The notes beneath the pieces were generated by a model. That model was given only the letters and a program-made list of their open reading frames with translations, did no database searches and was not told the origin of the DNA. A stretch of 5,030 nt of DNA from Flavobacterium psychrophilum (GTDB lineage: Bacteria > Bacteroidota > Bacteroidia > Flavobacteriales > Flavobacteriaceae), in contig CAMBHH010000222.1 of NCBI GenBank assembly GCA_945866505.1, forward strand, positions 1 through 5,030. Direction: 5' to 3'. A program made the translations under genes and the position numbers. Shown one piece after another: positions 1-5,030 of this stretch. Within the stretch, counting starts at the first letter, position 1, and each line of letters starts with the position of its first letter.

Positions 1-884
1 GCGTGATTTCCGTGTTTGATTCTTCCTGCTGCATTGATTCTGGGTGCAATGATAAAAACAACATCAGTAATATCTAAAGTTTTCTTTTTTATTTGATGAA
101 TCAGGGCTTTGATTCCCGGTCTTGGATCTGAGTTGATAACTTGCAAACCAAAATAAGCCAAAATCCTGTTTTCGCCTGTCATTGGAACAATATCGGCCGC
201 AATTGCAGTAGCTACCAAATCTAGATAACAAGTCAAATCCTCGATGGTTTGATTTCGGTTTTCACCCAATGCCTGAATGAGTTTAAAACCAATACCACAA
301 CCACACAGTTCGTCGTAAGGATAAGTACAATCATCTCGTTTTGGATCTAAAACTGCCACCGCTTCTGGCAACGAATTTCCTGGTCGGTGGTGATCGCAAA
401 TGATAAAATCAATAGTTTTTTCTTTGGCGTATGCCACGTGATTAATAGATTTTATACCGCAATCCAAGGCAATAATTAGTGAAAAACCATTGTCACCGGC
501 AAAATCGATTCCTTTGAAAGAAATGCCATAACCTTCGTCATAACGATCGGGAATGTACGTGGCAACATTCGGATAATAGGTTTTCAAATAGGAGGAAACC
601 AAGGAAACCGCTGTTGTTCCATCGACATCATAATCGCCAAAAATGAGAATGTTTTCCCCGTTTTCAATCGCCCGTTCAATGCGTTCAACCGCTTTATCCA
701 TATCTTTCATAAGATAAGGATTGTGTAAATCTTCTAAAGTCGGACGAAAAAATTGTCTGGCTTGATCGAAAGTTTCAATGCCACGTTGCACGAGAAGCGT
801 TGCCACAAATTCTTCCACCTTCAAAGATGCTGCAAGCTGTTTTACTTTTTCTTCAGAAGGTTTTGGTTTGATAGTCCAGCGCAT
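1..884 (-). CDS. recJ: RecJ single-stranded-DNA-specific 5'-3' exonuclease, N-terminal part (cut by window edge)
   Basis: This gene encodes the cytoplasmic exonuclease that degrades single-stranded DNA 5' to 3' in recombination, mismatch repair and base-excision repair. Translating the minus strand from the ATG at 884-882 gives 294 uninterrupted codons to the window edge. The DHH-family signatures appear in order: DYDVDG at residues 84-89, an ALDCG strand with D141, DHHRPG at 164-169, a DP pair at 180-181, GCGIGFK at 195-201, D222 in the LDLVATAIAADIVP stretch, and APRINAAGRI at 280-289, which leads into the second (DHHA1-side) half. These supply the metal-binding aspartates and histidines expected of an active enzyme. 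Family members are usually about 560-580 residues, so roughly half is present; the DHHA1 and nucleic-acid-binding parts lie outside. The start is chosen because MRWTIKPKP is the usual flavobacterial N-terminus and the DNA just upstream is repeats. The gene diverges from ade across 230 bases. Confidence 0.97.
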   Translation of the reverse strand, partial: MRWTIKPKPSEEKVKQLAASLKVEEFVATLLVQRGIETFDQARQFFRPTLEDLHNPYLMKDMDKAVERIERAIENGENILIFGDYDVDGTTAVSLVSSYLKTYYPNVATYIPDRYDEGYGISFKGIDFAGDNGFSLIIALDCGIKSINHVAYAKEKTIDFIICDHHRPGNSLPEAVAVLDPKRDDCTYPYDELCGCGIGFKLIQALGENRNQTIEDLTCYLDLVATAIAADIVPMTGENRILAYFGLQVINSDPRPGIKALIHQIKKKTLDITDVVFIIAPRINAAGRIKHGNH

Positions 885-888
885 AATC

Positions 889-907
889 AATTACGAATTA
901 CGAATTA
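889..907. repeat. 7-bp tandem repeat (AATTACG, two and a half copies) just before the recJ start
   Basis: The unit AATTACG occurs at 889-895 and 896-902 and is followed by a partial copy, AATTA, at 903-907. It begins only four bases upstream of the recJ ATG, so it would lie in the recJ 5' untranslated leader if the proposed promoter at 926-952 is right. Tandem units this short are prone to replication slippage. Function, if any, is unknown. Confidence 0.85.
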
Positions 908-925
908 GTATTTGGTGTGGTAGGA

Positions 926-952
926 CAAATTTAGTTTAAAATAATTAAACAA
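926..952 (-). promoter_or_regulatory. Candidate recJ promoter (Bacteroidota -7/-33 type)
   Basis: On the minus strand, positions 933-926 read TAAATTTG, a full match to the Bacteroidota -7 consensus TAnnTTTG. A TTTTG whose TTG lies at 952-950 could serve as the -33 element. The 16-base spacing is slightly shorter than usual, so the -33 assignment is weaker than the -7. Transcription would start near 920 and give a leader of about 35 bases. The placement is inference from consensus only. Confidence 0.5.
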
Positions 953-977
953 AAGGCACACAACGAAGGCACACAAC
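953..977. repeat. Direct repeat of 12 bases with 13-base period
   Basis: AAGGCACACAAC occurs at 953-964 and again, identical, at 966-977, separated by a single G. The pair sits between the divergent recJ and ade promoters, immediately upstream (on the minus strand) of the proposed recJ -33 element. It could be a slippage duplication or a double binding site for a regulator; the sequence cannot decide between these. The GC content is higher than in the flanking AT-rich spacer. Confidence 0.85.
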
Positions 978-1054
978 TTCAAAAAGCATATTATTTTAAA
1001 TTGTGATACTTTCCAAGTCAAAATTTTAAAATTTATCTGTTAATCTCCAACGTA

Positions 1055-1102
1055 AAAAAGAGATTTTAACCCAAAAGATAGTACTTTTGAATATCTCTTT
1101 TT
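1055..1102. repeat. Inverted repeat bracketing the ade promoter, with a nested smaller dyad
   Basis: AAAAAGAGAT at 1055-1064 is perfectly complementary to ATCTCTTTTT at 1093-1102, with 28 bases between. Nested inside is a second dyad, CAAAAG at 1072-1077 with CTTTTG at 1084-1089 and a 6-base loop. The right arm of the inner dyad coincides with the TTTG of the candidate -7 box, and the right arm of the outer dyad would cover the predicted transcription start. That geometry would suit an operator, although AT-rich spacers produce such dyads by chance. No regulator can be named. Confidence 0.6.
1082..1089 (+). promoter_or_regulatory. Candidate ade promoter -7 box
   Basis: TACTTTTG at 1082-1089 fully matches the Bacteroidota -7 consensus TAnnTTTG. 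No clear TTG is visible at the expected -33 position (around 1058-1066). Transcription would begin near 1096, giving a short A/T-rich leader of about 20 bases before the ATG at 1115. There is no Shine-Dalgarno sequence, which is normal for the phylum. Confidence 0.5.
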
Positions 1103-1114
1103 AAAATAAGAAAA

Positions 1115-2740
1115 ATGCAAATTCAAGGACAAATTGTCGACATCGAAAATAGGCGCATCTATGCAGGCGAAATCACTGTCGAAAACGGGAAAATCATTTC
1201 GATAATCGATAAAAATCACGAGGTAAAAAGTTTTATTCTTCCAGGATTTATTGATTCCCACATTCACATTGAAAGTTCGATGCTTGTTCCTTCTGAATTT
1301 GCAAAAATCGCCGTTCTTCACGGAACGGTAGCCACAATTTCTGATCCACACGAAATTGCCAATGTTCTAGGAACCGCAGGTGTTTATTATATGATTGAAA
1401 ACGGTAAAAAAGTACCGTTGAAATTTCATTTTGGTGCGCCATCTTGTGTTCCCGCGACAACTTTCGAAAGTGCCGGCGCTACTATCGATTCGGAAGGTAT
1501 CAAAGAACTAATGGCTTCGCCCGATATTTATTATTTAGCGGAAATGATGAATTATCCAGGAGTTTTATTCGATGACGAAGAAGTAATAAAGAAAATCGAA
1601 TGGGCAAAACATTTTAACAAACCCGTTGATGGTCACGCTCCAGGATTACGAGGTGAATCTGTAAAAAAATACATTTCGGCAGGAATTACAACAGACCACG
1701 AATGTTTCACATTTGAAGAAGCCGAAGAAAAATTATCGTTGGGAATGAAAATCCTCATTCGAGAAGGAAGTGCCGCCAAAAACTTCGAAGCATTAATCGA
1801 TTTACTTCCAGAAAATTACGAGAATATGATGTTTTGCTCAGATGACAAACATCCAGACGATTTGATTGTGGGACACATCAATTTGCTTTGTGCCCGCGCT
1901 GTTGCCAAAGGAATTGACGTTTTCAAAATCTTGCAAGCCGCTTGCGTAAATCCTGTAAATCATTATAAAATGAACGTTGGATTGCTAAAAGAAAACGATG
2001 CTGCCGATTTTATCGTAGTTGAAGATTTAGTTGATTTTAAAGTAAAACAAACCTATATTAACGGCGAATTAGTTGCCCAAAATGGCGAATCTTTTGTAAA
2101 ACATATTCCGTTCGAAACGCCTAATAATTTCAACATCACTTCCAAAAAAATTGAAGACTTCGAAGTTTCGGGTTCAGGTTCGAAAATTCGAGTAATCGAA
2201 GCCTTGGAAGGACAATTGATTACTAATGAAATTCATCATAAATCACTTATCGTTGATAGGCAACTAGTTTCAGATACAGAAAATGATATCTTAAAAATGG
2301 CTGTTGTCAATCGCTATCAAAATGAGAAACCTGCGATTGCTTTCATCAAGAATTTTGGATTGAAAAAGGGTGCGATTGCCAGTTCTGTAGCGCACGATTG
2401 CCATAATATTGTGGTCGTGGGTACTTCTGACGAGGAAATTTGCAATGTGGTCAATCTAATTATTAAAAATACGGGTGGAGTTTGCGCCGTGAATGGTGCT
2501 GAAAACAAAATGTTGGCTTTGCCTGTTGCCGGAATTATGAGCGACAAAAACGGTTGGGAAACCGGAAAATTATATCAGGAAATTGACGAAATGGCAAAAG
2601 AATTGGGCAGTAATCTGAAAGCGCCTTTTATGACGCTTTCGTTTATGGCGCTGTTAGTAATCCCCGATTTGAAATTATCTGATAAAGGATTGTTTAGCGG
2701 AAATACTTTTTCTTTTGTAGACTTGGAAATTGAAGAGTAA
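1115..2740 (+). CDS. ade: Adenine deaminase
   Basis: This enzyme hydrolyses adenine to hypoxanthine and ammonia in purine salvage and acts in the cytoplasm. The 541-residue protein belongs to the metal-dependent amidohydrolase superfamily, adenine deaminase branch. Visible in order: a small N-terminal beta region; [11 protein letters not shown] at 44-54 with the metal-binding H49 and H51; DPHE at 77-80; E143 in the [10 protein letters not shown] stretch; DGHAPG at 172-177; TTDHE at 192-196; REGSA at 216-220; and [10 protein letters not shown] at 241-250 with the catalytic-type aspartates. The C-terminal adenine-deaminase domain contains SVAHDCHN at 424-431 and LPVAGIMS at 469-476. Length is close to the family norm (E. 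coli's enzyme is somewhat longer). The ATG at 1115 fits the usual N-terminus and follows an A-rich stretch without a Shine-Dalgarno. It has its own promoter candidate and terminator, so it is probably transcribed alone. No truncation or missing motif is seen. Confidence 0.97.
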   Translation: MQIQGQIVDIENRRIYAGEITVENGKIISIIDKNHEVKSFILPGFIDSHIHIESSMLVPSEFAKIAVLHGTVATISDPHEIANVLGTAGVYYMIENGKKVPLKFHFGAPSCVPATTFESAGATIDSEGIKELMASPDIYYLAEMMNYPGVLFDDEEVIKKIEWAKHFNKPVDGHAPGLRGESVKKYISAGITTDHECFTFEEAEEKLSLGMKILIREGSAAKNFEALIDLLPENYENMMFCSDDKHPDDLIVGHINLLCARAVAKGIDVFKILQAACVNPVNHYKMNVGLLKENDAADFIVVEDLVDFKVKQTYINGELVAQNGESFVKHIPFETPNNFNITSKKIEDFEVSGSGSKIRVIEALEGQLITNEIHHKSLIVDRQLVSDTENDILKMAVVNRYQNEKPAIAFIKNFGLKKGAIASSVAHDCHNIVVVGTSDEEICNVVNLIIKNTGGVCAVNGAENKMLALPVAGIMSDKNGWETGKLYQEIDEMAKELGSNLKAPFMTLSFMALLVIPDLKLSDKGLFSGNTFSFVDLEIEE

Positions 2741-2784
2741 TCGAAAATAATAATTTGTTTCTACTTTAATCGAAGAAAAATAAC

Positions 2785-2811
2785 CGTTTGTTAAACAGGC
2801 GTTTTTTATTT
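2785..2811 (+). terminator. Intrinsic terminator of ade
   Basis: CGTTTGT at 2785-2791 can pair with ACAGGCG at 2795-2801 across a TAA loop, giving a 7-bp stem with two G-U pairs. It is followed directly by TTTTTTATTTT. It lies 45 bases after the ade stop codon, in the right orientation, and supports ade ending its transcript before recX. Confidence 0.75.
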
Positions 2812-2867
2812 TACAATTATTTTTTTACTGAGTACTCCATCGGTTGTTATTAAGTAATTGAATGTTA

Positions 2868-2884
2868 TTTGATTATATATCAAA
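2868..2884. promoter_or_regulatory. Dyad TTTGAT-N5-ATCAAA upstream of recX
   Basis: TTTGAT at 2868-2873 and ATCAAA at 2879-2884 are perfect inverted repeats around TATAT. The core resembles the FNR/CRP-family half sites TTGAT and ATCAA, but the spacer is five bases instead of the canonical four, and the dyad lies about 170 bases before recX. It could be an operator, a weak hairpin or chance in AT-rich DNA. Confidence 0.3.
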
Positions 2885-2912
2885 GTAAAAAGCAGTTTTA
2901 CAATCAAAAAAA

Positions 2913-2922
2913 GTCAGCTGAC
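2913..2922. repeat. Perfect 10-bp palindrome upstream of recX
   Basis: GTCAGCTGAC is its own reverse complement. It stands out as a 60 percent GC island in an otherwise very AT-rich spacer, about 135 bases before the recX start. A dimeric regulator could bind it, but no known consensus is matched with confidence and no second copy is seen in the window. Confidence 0.4.
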
Positions 2923-3056
2923 GAAAAATCTTTAAAAAAAAGGGCAACAGTAAATCCATCAATCCAATCATAAAAATCACCAAAAAAAATTCTCTATTTT
3001 TACCACGATAGAATATCTTCAAAAGAGAAAAAGAAAGTTAAACAGAAATACCTATA

Positions 3057-3530
3057 ATGAATCCCATTTCATCCGTAAAAGAGGCCATACAAAAAATAGA
3101 ACATTTCTGTGCCTATCAGGAGCGTTGCCATGAAGAAGTAGTCTCGAAATTGCGAAGTATGAGAATGGATTTGGGTGAAATAGACCAAATAATGGTTTAT
3201 CTTATCGCTGAAAACTTCATCAACGAAGAACGTTTTGCTTGCAGTTTTGCCAGAGGAAAACATCGCATCAAACATTGGGGTAGAATTAGAATTATTAACG
3301 AATTGAAATGCAAAAACATTTCGCAAACGCTTATTAATACTGCGCTCAAAGAAATCTCGCTAGAAGAATATTTAGAAACTTTTCACACAATAGCACAAAG
3401 ACATTGGGAAACCATCAGAGATACAAATACTTTAAAGAAACGAAAAAAGTTTTGTGATTATTTGCTTCGACGTGGTTTTGAAAGTAATTTGGTTTACGAT
3501 AAAGTTAAGGAATTAGAAACAGATTCTTAA
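3057..3530 (+). CDS. recX: RecX family regulatory protein
   Basis: RecX proteins bind RecA and its filaments and modulate, usually inhibit, recombinase activity. The 157-residue product is all-helical in character and has the family's three-helix repeats. The first covers about residues 14-53 and includes CAYQERCHEEVVSKL. The second covers about 54-100 and includes the signature FINEERFACSFARGKHRIKHWG, then RIRIINELKCKNIS. The third covers about 103-152 and includes KRKKFCDYLLRRGF. Length is typical for the family. The ATG at 3057 is the only sensible start: the conserved part begins about ten residues later and the DNA upstream is AT-rich spacer without a Shine-Dalgarno. recA is not in the window, so this is a stand-alone recX, behind the ade terminator and converging on the HopJ-family gene. 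Identification rests on recognising the family pattern. Confidence 0.92.
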   Translation: MNPISSVKEAIQKIEHFCAYQERCHEEVVSKLRSMRMDLGEIDQIMVYLIAENFINEERFACSFARGKHRIKHWGRIRIINELKCKNISQTLINTALKEISLEEYLETFHTIAQRHWETIRDTNTLKKRKKFCDYLLRRGFESNLVYDKVKELETDS

Positions 3531-3568
3531 TTCGTTTTTTAACGTTCAACTACTTTCTAAAAGAGTGA

Positions 3569-3624
3569 ATTATTAGCCATTTTAACAACGTTGTATTACT
3601 AAAGAATTTGTAATGGCTGATAAT
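3569..3624. repeat. Long inverted repeat in the recX-hopJ convergent gap
   Basis: A 13-base arm at 3569-3581 (containing AGCCATT) pairs with 3612-3624 (containing AATGGCT); the only imperfection is one T-G pair. The 30-base loop contains the perfect palindrome ACAACGTTGT at 3585-3594. No T run follows on either strand, so it is not a classical terminator. It could be a remnant of a small dispersed repeat element or a hairpin shared by the two converging transcripts. Confidence 0.65.
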
Positions 3625-3632
3625 CGTAAACA

Positions 3633-3651
3633 CAATATTTACAAAATATTG
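3633..3651. repeat. AT-rich hairpin in the recX-hopJ gap
   Basis: CAATATTT at 3633-3640 is perfectly complementary to AAATATTG at 3644-3651 with a three-base spacer. On the minus strand it lies about 30 bases after the HopJ-family stop codon, but the stem is weak and no T run follows, so a terminator role is doubtful. A further small dyad, AGCGA-CA-TCGCT, lies at 3667-3678, immediately after that stop. Confidence 0.5.
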
Positions 3652-3680
3652 ATTGTACTGAATGGGAGCGACATCGCTAA

Positions 3681-4028
3681 TTAGGATTTCAAAGTCAAAG
3701 CCTCACCTTCAAATTGAATTCCATCCCATCCTATTTTCATAAAATTACGGATATTTTGGTGGTTTGTACCTTCTTTTTCGCCCAATACTTCTTCAAAATA
3801 ATAGGCTCCAAAACAGGCTAATGTTTCTGCTTGAGACAAGTTTTGCAATTTTGCAAATGCAAATAATTTACAAGAACCTGAGTTTTCTCCTGCAGCATTA
3901 TGTTGCGTTCCATTTTCGAAAGCCGTTGGAGTGAAATCGTAATTTTCTTCAATGGCAGCAATGGTTTCAGGAAAAGTAATCGTGTTTGGTGTTTGTTTTA
4001 ATTTTTCTAAAAAGGATGTAATGGTCAT
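3681..4028 (-). CDS. HopJ-family protein (named for a type III effector; function here unknown)
   Basis: The 115-residue product matches my recollection of the HopJ family, small acidic proteins named after a Pseudomonas syringae type III effector but widespread in bacteria without such a system, including flavobacteria. Characteristic stretches are NYDFTPTAFENG at 29-40, NAAGENSGSCKLFAFAKLQ at 44-62, ETLACFGAYY at 68-77 and GTNHQNIRNFMKIGW at 87-101. No signal peptide or membrane segment is visible, so it is probably cytoplasmic. Length equals the family norm, and the ATG at 4028-4026 gives the usual MTI-FLEKLK beginning. The start lies 32 bases after the upstream lipoprotein gene, so co-transcription is possible; no full promoter box is seen in that gap. 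Nothing in the window encodes secretion components, so an effector role is not supported. The biochemical function is unknown. Confidence 0.85.
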   Translation of the reverse strand: MTITSFLEKLKQTPNTITFPETIAAIEENYDFTPTAFENGTQHNAAGENSGSCKLFAFAKLQNLSQAETLACFGAYYFEEVLGEKEGTNHQNIRNFMKIGWDGIQFEGEALTLKS

Positions 4029-4060
4029 TGATAATTTTTTTTTGAAAAGATTAGCTACAA

Positions 4061-4534
4061 TTAGATTCCTTTGCCAATTTTAAATTTTTTGTTTCCAGTA
4101 TTTTTTATTCTGAAAATCAATCTATCAGCATATTCTTCACTCATAACAATATCATAAAACGGTTTCAACTCTAAAATTAAAGAATCTGCTTTAATTTTAA
4201 AATCTGCTTTATATTCAGGTCCACTTGTTAAAAAAGTTAGGTAAGAAATATAAATTTCATTATTTTCATATCTAATTGTGTCTGTTTTTGGATTGAATTC
4301 TTTTGAATTTAAATAACTGAAATCGTTACCATTTAATTTATTTACTTGGTCGTCCCTCAATCCATCTATAATTTTAAACTCAATTAAATCTTTATTTGGC
4401 TTAAAATTTTTCATTGCTTTTAAAGAATTCGAATTTTCAATATTAGAGGAAGTATTGCTTTCAATTTTTTTTGAGCAAGAGAAGAAAAAAGTCAGTACAA
4501 AAATTAAATAAAATAAATTTATTTTCATTGACAT
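4061..4534 (-). CDS. Putative lipoprotein of unknown function
   Basis: I do not recognise a family for this 157-residue protein. The N-terminus has a lysine followed by a hydrophobic run (about residues 5-18) and then FFSC-SKK, so C20 is a plausible lipidation site for signal peptidase II, although phenylalanine at -3 makes the lipobox imperfect. After the cysteine comes a Ser/Asn-rich linker (about 21-38), then a polar domain with alternating beta-like stretches (IRYENNEIYISYLTF, KADSLILELKPF). No acidic run directly follows the cysteine, so surface export is not obvious and an inner-leaflet periplasmic location is the guess. M1 (4534) and M3 (4528) are both possible starts; M3 gives a neater signal peptide. 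The gene is visibly more AT-rich than its neighbours: a hand count gives 12 of 60 G+C at 4381-4440 against 25 of 60 at 4681-4740 in rsmI. This suggests weak constraint or recent acquisition. Confidence 0.7.
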   Translation of the reverse strand: MSMKINLFYLIFVLTFFFSCSKKIESNTSSNIENSNSLKAMKNFKPNKDLIEFKIIDGLRDDQVNKLNGNDFSYLNSKEFNPKTDTIRYENNEIYISYLTFLTSGPEYKADFKIKADSLILELKPFYDIVMSEEYADRLIFRIKNTGNKKFKIGKGI

Positions 4535-4568
4535 TTGTTTAAAGTGTTTGTGTATAAGAATTTTGTTT

Positions 4569-4595
4569 AAAAATAGGTCGCTTTAAAGCGTAACC
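4569..4595 (-). terminator. Intrinsic terminator of rsmI
   Basis: Read on the minus strand from 4595, GGT-(TA bulge)-CGCT pairs with AGCG-ACC around a TTAA loop, and the hairpin is followed by TATTTTT. The core on the plus strand is the 12-bp palindrome CGCTTTAAAGCG at 4579-4590. It starts three bases after the rsmI stop codon, in the correct orientation, and separates rsmI from the lipoprotein gene. Confidence 0.65.
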
Positions 4596-4597
4596 AT

Positions 4598-5030
4598 TTA
4601 TTCTCTTTCTTTTTTATTCTCTTTCACTATTATTTTCCCACCAACGACAACCACAATTTCTCCTTTTGGTGGTTTGTTTTCAAAATGTGCCAATACTTCG
4701 CGTACCGTTCCTCTAACATTTTCTTCGTGCAGTTTTGACAATTCCCTTGAAACACAAATGGGTCGGTCTTCGCCAAAAAAGGTTATAAATTCAGCTAAAG
4801 TTTTAACTAATTTATGTGGTGAAACATACAAAATCATAGTGCGGGTTTCTTCGACTAGTGCCAAATATCGTGTTTGTCTTCCTTTTTTATCGGGTAAAAA
4901 TCCTTCGAATACAAATTTATCATTTGGTAAACCACTATTGACCAAAGCGGGAACAAAAGCCGTTGCGCCAGGCAAACATTCCACATCTATTTTGTTTTCG
5001 ACACAAGCACGCGTAAGCAAAAATCCAGGA
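4598..5030 (-). CDS. rsmI: 16S rRNA (cytidine1402-2'-O)-methyltransferase RsmI, C-terminal part (cut by window edge)
   Basis: RsmI uses S-adenosylmethionine to methylate the ribose of C1402 in the 16S rRNA decoding centre and belongs to the tetrapyrrole-methylase fold family. The last 143 residues are present, beginning within the conserved SDPGF region and running through ECLPGATAFVPALVNSGLP, DKFVFEGFLPDKKGRQTR, MILYVSPHKLVKTLAEF, FFGEDRPICVSRELSKLHEE, and ending GEIVVVVGG plus a charged tail. The reading frame stays open to the right edge, so the true start lies outside; the TTG at 5020-5018 is an internal leucine codon, not a start. The N-terminal glycine-rich cofactor loop is therefore not visible. 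There is no sizeable extension after the GEIVVVVGG strand, unlike the longer E. coli enzyme. A terminator candidate follows directly at 4595-4569. Confidence 0.95.
   Translation of the reverse strand, partial: PGFLLTRACVENKIDVECLPGATAFVPALVNSGLPNDKFVFEGFLPDKKGRQTRYLALVEETRTMILYVSPHKLVKTLAEFITFFGEDRPICVSRELSKLHEENVRGTVREVLAHFENKPPKGEIVVVVGGKIIVKENKKERE

Larger units (their letters stand above)
2741..3056. other. 316-base intergenic region between ade and recX
   Basis: This gap is strongly AT-rich with several poly-A runs. The first part holds the ade terminator (2785-2811). The remainder must contain the recX promoter, but no full TAnnTTTG match is found on the plus strand; the nearest is TATCTTCA at 3014-3021, a 6 of 8 match and not convincing. 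Two dyads are listed separately (2868-2884 and 2913-2922). No tRNA or recognisable structured RNA is seen. A small minus-strand open frame is discussed under findings. Confidence 0.7.

Noticed and set aside
1021..1034. 14-base palindrome AAATTTTAAAATTT upstream of ade
   Set aside because: Built only of A/T runs, so it is expected by chance in such a spacer.
1040..1351. 103-codon minus-strand frame opposite the start of ade
   Set aside because: It is antisense to a clearly conserved enzyme, shows no recognisable protein pattern, and covers the ade promoter region.
1248..1460. 70-codon minus-strand frame inside ade
   Set aside because: Shadow of the adenine deaminase coding sequence, with low-complexity aromatic and basic residues and no family pattern.
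2317..2547. 76-codon minus-strand frame inside ade
   Set aside because: Lies fully opposite the conserved C-terminal deaminase domain and looks like nothing known.
3069..3326. 85-codon minus-strand frame opposite recX
   Set aside because: Fully antisense to the RecX signature region; its F/Y/S-rich composition is what AT-rich antisense translation gives.
3583..3605. Possible integron attC or dif-like recombination site around the ACAACGTTGT palindrome
   Set aside because: The flanks do not fit the RYYYAAC/GTTRRRY core-site pattern, and no integrase, cassette or XerCD-type arm sequence is visible.
5018..5020. TTG as the start codon of the rsmI frame
   Set aside because: The frame continues upstream with PGF, matching the conserved RsmI SDPGFLL region, so this codon is an internal leucine.

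Overview
The window looks like ordinary chromosome of a member of the Bacteroidota, most likely the Flavobacteriaceae (a Flavobacterium-like organism). This rests on AT-rich DNA, no Shine-Dalgarno sequences before the starts, promoter candidates of the Bacteroidota type (TAnnTTTG), a short RsmI without an obvious C-terminal extension, and protein sequences that read like flavobacterial versions of their families. Organism assignment is inference from sequence style, not from a search.

Layout. Positions 1-884 (minus) hold the N-terminal half of recJ, the 5'-3' single-strand DNA exonuclease, cut by the window edge. A 230-base divergent intergenic region (885-1114) holds two short tandem repeats, a recJ promoter candidate, an ade promoter candidate and a 10-bp inverted repeat bracketing the latter. 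Positions 1115-2740 (plus) encode a complete adenine deaminase, followed by an intrinsic terminator. A 316-base AT-rich gap (2741-3056) leads to recX (3057-3530, plus), a regulator of RecA. recX converges on a minus-strand block across a 150-base gap rich in inverted repeats (3531-3680). The minus-strand block, read from the right edge, is rsmI (16S rRNA 2'-O-methyltransferase, C-terminal part only), a terminator, a small AT-rich putative lipoprotein gene, and a HopJ-family gene.

How the genes relate. recJ and recX both belong to homologous recombination and repair, but they face different ways, are separated by ade and its terminator, and are probably not co-transcribed. Adenine deaminase serves purine salvage and rsmI serves ribosome maturation. 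The lipoprotein and HopJ-family genes are 32 bases apart on the same strand and could share a transcript, but nothing in the sequence ties their functions together.

I see no mobile element, CRISPR array, tRNA, rRNA, toxin-antitoxin pair or defence system. The points worth a second look are modest: the repeat and dyad structure around the recJ-ade promoters, the hairpin-rich recX/hopJ gap, the compositionally odd lipoprotein gene, and a 'type III effector' family name that is probably misleading here.
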